A stretch of 46,163 nucleotides of DNA from Bryobacterales bacterium (GTDB lineage: Bacteria > Acidobacteriota > Terriglobia > Bryobacterales > Bryobacteraceae). Under the pieces are notes generated by a model. That model was not told the origin of the DNA, did no database searches, and was given only the letters and a program-made list of their open reading frames with translations. This document shows positions 42,540 to 46,163 of this stretch, piece after piece. The stretch spans positions 1-46,163 of the forward strand of contig PMSX01000202.1 in the NCBI GenBank assembly GCA_003167495.1, written 5' to 3'. A program made the position numbers and the translations under genes. Position 1 is the stretch's first letter; every line of letters begins with the position of its first letter.

Positions 42540-43163
42540 TTAATCCTTGCCCTTCGGGTTCGGCGAATCTTTGCCGGAACTGCGCGAATCCAGGCGACCC
42601 ACCGTCTTCAACTTCTGATACAGCCGCTCAATCTCTTCTTCGTCCTCACGGCTGAATAAGTGCACTGCCGGCGCGGCCGCGGGTGGCAATGCCGGACGCT
42701 CGTCTTCGCTCGCCGGATCGTGCCACATCCAGAAATCCCGATACGACACACCATCGAAACTGGCCAAGTGCGAATTCTTCCGCAACACTTTCAAAAGGCG
42801 TTCCACCCGGTCCGGCTCGCCCGGGTAGATCAAAAACTTGTAACGCGCATTCGTTAGCTTCAAGTGCAGAACCAGCGGCGACACAAAACCTGAACTGTTA
42901 AAACGGCTCCGGTTGATCTCGCGAACTTCCCGCCAGGCGATACATCTCTCCCCAATGTTGAACTGCGTCTCACCTAGGCGGATCGCAGGACGTGCGGCCA
43001 ACCAGAAGATGGCGGCGGCCGTGGAAAAGCCCGCAAGCGCGGCTATGAATGCCAGCGGCGCGCCAAAGCCGCACAGCACACATACCAGCGAGCCAGCCAA
43101 CGCTGCCCATCCGACCCGCGCCCACTGGCGCGACGGCAAAAATGTTTCTACGTTTGGCTCCAT
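42540..43163 (-). CDS. Membrane-anchored hypothetical protein
   Basis: Protein of 207 residues, family unknown. Two N-terminal hydrophobic segments (WAALAGSLVCVLCGFGAP and LAFIAALAGFSTAAAIFWLA) are followed by a PH-like soluble part, with ETQFNIGERCIAWREVREIN and LVLHLKLTNARYKFLIYPG. The C-terminus is charged (EDEEEIERLYQKLKTV) and ends in a short Ser/Lys/Asp-rich tail. The arrangement resembles bacterial PH-domain membrane proteins such as YdbS/YcxC-type, but I would not name it. It is downstream of pgsA on the same strand (79 bases) and upstream of the structured RNA. Confidence 0.65.
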   Translation of the reverse strand: MEPNVETFLPSRQWARVGWAALAGSLVCVLCGFGAPLAFIAALAGFSTAAAIFWLAARPAIRLGETQFNIGERCIAWREVREINRSRFNSSGFVSPLVLHLKLTNARYKFLIYPGEPDRVERLLKVLRKNSHLASFDGVSYRDFWMWHDPASEDERPALPPAAAPAVHLFSREDEEEIERLYQKLKTVGRLDSRSSGKDSPNPKGKD

Positions 43164-43242
43164 GTATTAAGGCTACCCTTCAACGCTAGTCTCGTCAATT
43201 GCGGTCCTAGGGTTTCTCAAACCATTCCACCCTTATTGTGAC

Positions 43243-43797
43243 TCAATTCCTTTCAACGGGCGGCAGCCGCGCCATCTCAATTCCCTGACGAACGTAATCA
43301 AGGCCGCTTAACAGCGTGAAAATTGCCGTCAAAATCACGCCGGTCACTTTCAACCATTCAATAGTCTCATATGGGAAGGCCGCGTAAAGCAACGCCAACA
43401 CCGCTAAAACGATTTGAAAAAAAGTACTAACCTTGCCCAGCGCAGATGGCACAAACTCGCGCCGGTTCCTAAGCATCCGTAACAGCAACGCGCCGGTAAC
43501 AATCACCAAATCGCGTACCACCACCAGGGCAAACAGCCACAGAGGAATCAAACGCAACAAGCCCATACTCACGAAGGCAACCACCATCAGGACTTTATCC
43601 GCCAGCGGATCGAGAATAATGCCAATGCGGTTAGACATCCCCAGTTTGCGCGCCGCATAGCCGTCCAGCCAGTCGCTAACGCCAGCCAGCACAAGCACGA
43701 ATAGAGCCGTGCGAAAGCTGCCCTTATAAAGCAGCCACGCAACAAACGGCGCCGCCATCAGCCGCGCCAGTGAGATCAAATTGGGCAAACGGAGCAA
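43243..43797 (-). CDS. pgsA: CDP-alcohol phosphatidyltransferase, PgsA type
   Basis: Integral membrane enzyme of 184 residues that makes phosphatidylglycerophosphate from CDP-diacylglycerol and glycerol-3-phosphate. The family motif D-x2-DG-x2-AR-x8-G-x3-D-x3-D is perfect: DWLDGYAARKLG, then SNRIGIILDPLAD. About five hydrophobic segments follow. The start is a TTG at 43797, 9 bases after the lpxC stop; it gives MLRLPNLISLARL, the usual PgsA N-terminus. Substrate specificity toward glycerol phosphate is by overall similarity. Co-transcription with lpxC is likely. Confidence 0.9.
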   Translation of the reverse strand: MLRLPNLISLARLMAAPFVAWLLYKGSFRTALFVLVLAGVSDWLDGYAARKLGMSNRIGIILDPLADKVLMVVAFVSMGLLRLIPLWLFALVVVRDLVIVTGALLLRMLRNRREFVPSALGKVSTFFQIVLAVLALLYAAFPYETIEWLKVTGVILTAIFTLLSGLDYVRQGIEMARLPPVERN

Positions 43798-43806
43798 GGA
43801 GTGTGC

Positions 43807-44712
43807 TCAATAGGCGGGTGCAGTCATTGCGGCTTGCGGAAAACGCGCCGCGGGCCGTTCCAGCGTAACAATCTCATAAAGCGAAGGATCCGACATTATC
43901 TGATTTACCAACTGTACATGAAGCGCATGGCCCGCTTTTTCCGCCACCACGCAGCCCAGCAGTGGACGCCCAATCAGTGCCAGGTCGCCTATCAAATCCA
44001 GCGCCTTGTGCCGGCAGCATTCGTCCCGGAAGCGCAGTCCTCCAGGATTCGCCACACTATCGCGTGTAAAGCAAATCGCATTTTCCAGCGATGCCCCGCG
44101 AATCAGACCCTGGTCGCGCATTTGATCCAGCTCATATTCAAAGCCAAAGGTCCGCGCCGGCGCGATTTCCCTGGCGTAGGTCTCCGGCGTCACGTCGATT
44201 TCCAGACTTTGCTCCCCCACCAGCGGATGTTTGAAATAATTCCGGCACCGTAGGCTGAACTGATTCGCCGGCAAAATCGCCACCGACTTGCCGCCCGATT
44301 CCAGCCGCAGTTCCTTCACGATTTTCATGTACCGCCTCGGCCTCCGCGATTCCTTGCGCCCCGCCTTCTGTAACAATTGCACGAAAGGCAGGCCGCTGCC
44401 ATCCAGAATCGGCAGTTCCAGATTGTCCAGTTCTACGAAAGCGTTATCGATCCCCATGCTGTAGAGCACGCTGAGAAGGTGCTCCGTCGTGGAAATAAAA
44501 ATCCCCTTCGGGTGCATCAGGCTCGTGGCGTAGCTGACGCGCTCCACATATTTCCAACTAGCCGGAATCGCAGTGTTATCCAGATCGGTTCGTATGAACA
44601 CAATCCCCGTTGCCGGTGGCGCGGGCTTGATCTTCAACTTCACGGGCGCGCCATGATGTAGCCCAATCCCTTCCACTTCTACCGGTTTGCTGATCGTCGT
44701 TTCGTAAGCCAT
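43807..44712 (-). CDS. lpxC: UDP-3-O-acyl-N-acetylglucosamine deacetylase
   Basis: Zinc deacetylase of 301 residues that catalyses the committed step of lipid A synthesis in the cytoplasm. Zinc ligands are His78 in STTEHLLS, plus His and Asp in CCRHKALDLIGDLAL; the catalytic His is in EKAGHALHVQLV. The N-terminus YETTISKPVEVEGIGLHHG is typical. The ATG at 44712 is chosen because the extension to 44751 is not LpxC-like. A perfect TTGACA (44746-44751, minus) is present upstream, but no good -10 at standard spacing. Presence of LpxC indicates an outer membrane with lipid A. It heads the run lpxC-pgsA-42540 gene. Confidence 0.93.
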   Translation of the reverse strand: MAYETTISKPVEVEGIGLHHGAPVKLKIKPAPPATGIVFIRTDLDNTAIPASWKYVERVSYATSLMHPKGIFISTTEHLLSVLYSMGIDNAFVELDNLELPILDGSGLPFVQLLQKAGRKESRRPRRYMKIVKELRLESGGKSVAILPANQFSLRCRNYFKHPLVGEQSLEIDVTPETYAREIAPARTFGFEYELDQMRDQGLIRGASLENAICFTRDSVANPGGLRFRDECCRHKALDLIGDLALIGRPLLGCVVAEKAGHALHVQLVNQIMSDPSLYEIVTLERPAARFPQAAMTAPAY

Positions 44713-44878
44713 GCGATGCCCTAACAGCATATCAGGAGTTGATTTTGTCAAAGCTATTTATTTGATTCGAAAGAGGTTGCATCGGTTTCCTTGTTGTAAA
44801 TTTGACACAGTTTTCGTTTCGGAGCAAGAAAACTGTGGTGCGTTTACCGCATTAAAAGCATAATCGAGCCTCGGCCAA

Positions 44879-44967
44879 GCAAAGGTGGGGACTGCCACAG
44901 CGCCCGGAATCAGCCTGATACAAAGCCCTCTTCCCAACCATCGCGTGCTGGCTGTCCCCATCTTTGC
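44879..44967. repeat. Palindromic REP/MITE-like element
   Basis: The left arm at 44879-44901 (GCAAAGGTGGGGACTGCCACAGC in sense, of which the core is GGTGGGGACTGCC) faces the right arm at 44947-44967, whose complement reads GCAAAGATGGGGACAGCCAGC. The arms match but for three substitutions and a small indel. A small internal hairpin ATCAG-C-CTGAT lies in the loop. No transposase is encoded; the minus-strand reading frame through it is spurious. It occupies the gene-free region upstream of lpxC (44713-45115). Elsewhere in this region I see only the TTGACA-like hexamer noted for lpxC. Confidence 0.7.
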
Positions 44968-45115
44968 GTTGTTCATCGCCTCACCTCGCCACCGCCCACA
45001 TCAGTGGTTCGACGACCCCCGAATTCAATGCCCGGTTGAATGATAATCGAAGGACAATGACGCCCAACTTAAAGCTCCAATGATAAATCTCTAGTCGCGC
45101 GATCTTCCGCGGGCG

Positions 45116-45481
45116 GTGGCATTTTATTCGGAACTCGGCTTTGTTGAGGCCTTTCGCACCCCATCGTCAGGCCAACCCGTGCATATCGAACTTACGTTGG
45201 ACGGCTTCACCCTCGGAATCGCGACAATAGAGGCAGCCCAAAAACACCACAACCTGCGAACGGGGGGAGAAGGGCGCTGGATCGAAATCGTCGTTTGGAC
45301 CGACGACACCGATGCCGCATTGAACACCCTGGTTGCCAACGGCGCGCCTCTTCTCTCTCCTGCCCAAGACTTTCTCGACGGCACGCTGCGCGCGGCTTGG
45401 ATCGCTGATCCGGACGGCAATCCCATCCAACTTGTTCAACGAACAACAGCCTCCGACTCATTTTCCCCAGTGAACATTTAG
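45116..45481 (+). CDS. VOC-family (glyoxalase/bleomycin-resistance-like) protein, N-terminally damaged
   Basis: Encodes 121 residues of a VOC (vicinal oxygen chelate) domain from the GTG at 45116: AFYSELGFVEAF, then HIELTLDGFTLGIATIEAAQ, RWIEIVVWTDD and AWIADPDGNPIQLVQ, the last with the ExD/DPDGN metal-site strand. Upstream the same frame reads KAPMINL-stop-SRDLPRAVAFYSELGF, exactly the missing first strand of the family, with a TAG at 45092-45094. So the original start was probably near 45057-45080, and the gene is either a pseudogene or uses the GTG and lacks its first strand. Members bind metal to act on glyoxals, antibiotics or catechols; the substrate cannot be told. Confidence 0.65.
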   Translation: MAFYSELGFVEAFRTPSSGQPVHIELTLDGFTLGIATIEAAQKHHNLRTGGEGRWIEIVVWTDDTDAALNTLVANGAPLLSPAQDFLDGTLRAAWIADPDGNPIQLVQRTTASDSFSPVNI

Positions 45482-45646
45482 CGGTCACAAAATCCGCAAA
45501 CTCAATCTCCTTCCTTTTCAATCACCTCCAGCCAAGAGATCCCTTCACCGTTCGCTCCATCTCTTAAATTGAAATCGTGGGAAGCGCCGCCGAGCGCCCA
45601 CGCTACGCGAAATTCAAATTCTTGAGTATGTAAAGGAAATATCACC

Positions 45647-46163
45647 GTGTCCTCACCAGCGCAAATTCACGCCAACCAGGCGAACGCACAAAAATCCTGC
45701 GGTCCAAAAACCAAAACGGGCAAGCAAACCTCTTCCCGGAACCACACCACTCACGGTCTCTGCCCCCACCACAACGCGATGTTCTACCTCCTCGAGGACG
45801 AAGACCAAGAAAAATACTACGCCCTTCACGCCCGCCTCAAGGAAGAACACCAACCGCAAACCGAAACCGAATGCATTTTCGTACGCCGCATGGCCCAGCA
45901 CGAATGGCTCCGCGCCCGCGCTCTGCGCCTCCAACAAACTTGCATTTTCGAAGACGAGCACATCCTAGCCACAGAGCAGTTCGGTCTCTACATGCGCTAC
46001 CAAAGCACCCACGAACGAGCCTTCTACAAAGCCCTCAGCGAACTCCAAAAGCTAAGATCTGAAAGGAGAAAAGAGCAAATTGGGTTCGAATCGCAAAAAC
46101 GGCAAGAGGTCGTCGAGCAACGCGCCATCGAAGCCCACAATCTGAAAAAACAAGAGTTTGAAC
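45647..46163 (+). CDS. Hypothetical protein of an acidobacterial-type family, 3' end off window
   Basis: Open reading frame from the GTG at 45647 (AAAGGA 9 bases upstream) to the right edge, 172 codons without a stop. The N-terminus is basic and reads AQIHANQANAQKSCGPKTKT, then GKQTSSRNHTTHGLCP, a pattern (NxxNAxxSxGPxTxxGKxxSxxNxxxHGL) seen in many repeated Acidobacteria/Planctomycetes genes of unknown function. The remainder is helical and charged (LLEDEDQEKYYALHARLKEE, then RMAQHEWLRARALRLQQT). No signal peptide. These families are often multicopy and may be linked to mobile DNA, but that is inference. Confidence 0.7.
   Translation, partial: MSSPAQIHANQANAQKSCGPKTKTGKQTSSRNHTTHGLCPHHNAMFYLLEDEDQEKYYALHARLKEEHQPQTETECIFVRRMAQHEWLRARALRLQQTCIFEDEHILATEQFGLYMRYQSTHERAFYKALSELQKLRSERRKEQIGFESQKRQEVVEQRAIEAHNLKKQEFE

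Noticed and set aside
42388..42540. 6S RNA or a known riboswitch as an explanation for the structured region
   Set aside because: No 6S-type central bubble, and none of the hallmark boxes for cobalamin, SAM, glycine, TPP, FMN, ZTP or fluoride classes could be placed on either strand.
44758..44976. Minus-strand reading frame of 72 codons upstream of lpxC
   Set aside because: It runs through both arms of the palindromic element and into its flanks, has no family-like sequence or ribosome-binding site, and is best seen as a by-product of the repeat.
45653..45961. Minus-strand reading frame of 102 codons at the right end
   Set aside because: It is antisense to the longer plus-strand frame (45647 to the edge), which has a Shine-Dalgarno and a recognisable N-terminal pattern.
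46080..46105. TTCGAATC resembling a tRNA T-loop
   Set aside because: It lies inside the coding frame at the right end and no acceptor or anticodon arms can be folded around it.

Overview
The window reads as a piece of an Acidobacteriota chromosome, most like the Bryobacterales/Solibacter lineage. This is inferred from gene content, not from a marker gene. The strongest clue is five very long MacB/FtsX-type permeases with two homologous halves and no ABC ATPase beside them (the acidobacterial duplicated orphan permease, ADOP, type), two of them behind a PadR regulator. Other clues are Tat-exported Gfo/Idh/MocA and TIM-barrel proteins, a separate B12-binding mutase subunit, a sedolisin, and LpxC, which implies a lipopolysaccharide-type outer membrane. 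DNA is moderately GC-rich, and GTG and TTG starts are common. No rRNA, tRNA, CRISPR array, prophage or intact insertion sequence was seen.

Layout. 1-6.8 kb: edge of a Yip1-like membrane protein, a CusF-like copper lipoprotein coupled to a YihY membrane protein, a Tat-exported oxidoreductase, a FliB-type methylase, then a tight minus-strand trio (threonine dehydratase, NUDIX hydrolase, heme A synthase). 6.8-18.8 kb: three short-form ADOPs, the third cut by an in-frame TGA, interspersed with a D-2-hydroxyacid dehydrogenase, AlkD, a ParE-type toxin-antitoxin pair, a D-threonine-aldolase-like enzyme and a DinB protein. 18.9-24.8 kb: NYN/LOTUS RNA-binding protein, B12-binding mutase subunit, a zeta-type toxin with an unfamiliar upstream partner, PduO adenosyltransferase, a NarL-type regulator with an SpoIIAA/RsbW partner-switching pair, and a SET-domain protein. 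24.9-31.1 kb: sedolisin, secreted unknowns, an aminotransferase behind a structured leader with an intrinsic terminator, and a PMT-like membrane protein.

31.3-37 kb is a PadR-ADOP-ADOP operon. The PadR gene has only a CTG as its full-length start, and the two permeases share an unusually similar cytoplasmic N-terminus. 37-38.6 kb holds a secreted unknown divergent from an apparently exported methyltransferase. 38.8-44.7 kb is a long minus-strand run for envelope functions: LpxC, PgsA, a membrane unknown, a candidate pseudoknotted RNA with a strong terminator, a YdcF/ElyC protein, an MsbA-like ABC exporter, a Tat-exported isomerase and a small coupled unknown. The right end has a palindromic element, a decaying VOC-family gene and an unfinished basic protein that runs off the window.

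The candidates for undescribed biology are the pseudoknot-plus-terminator RNA at 42388-42484, the leader upstream of the aminotransferase (27921-28079), and the zeta toxin operon with its unfamiliar partner and operator-like palindrome. All three are inferences from the sequence alone.
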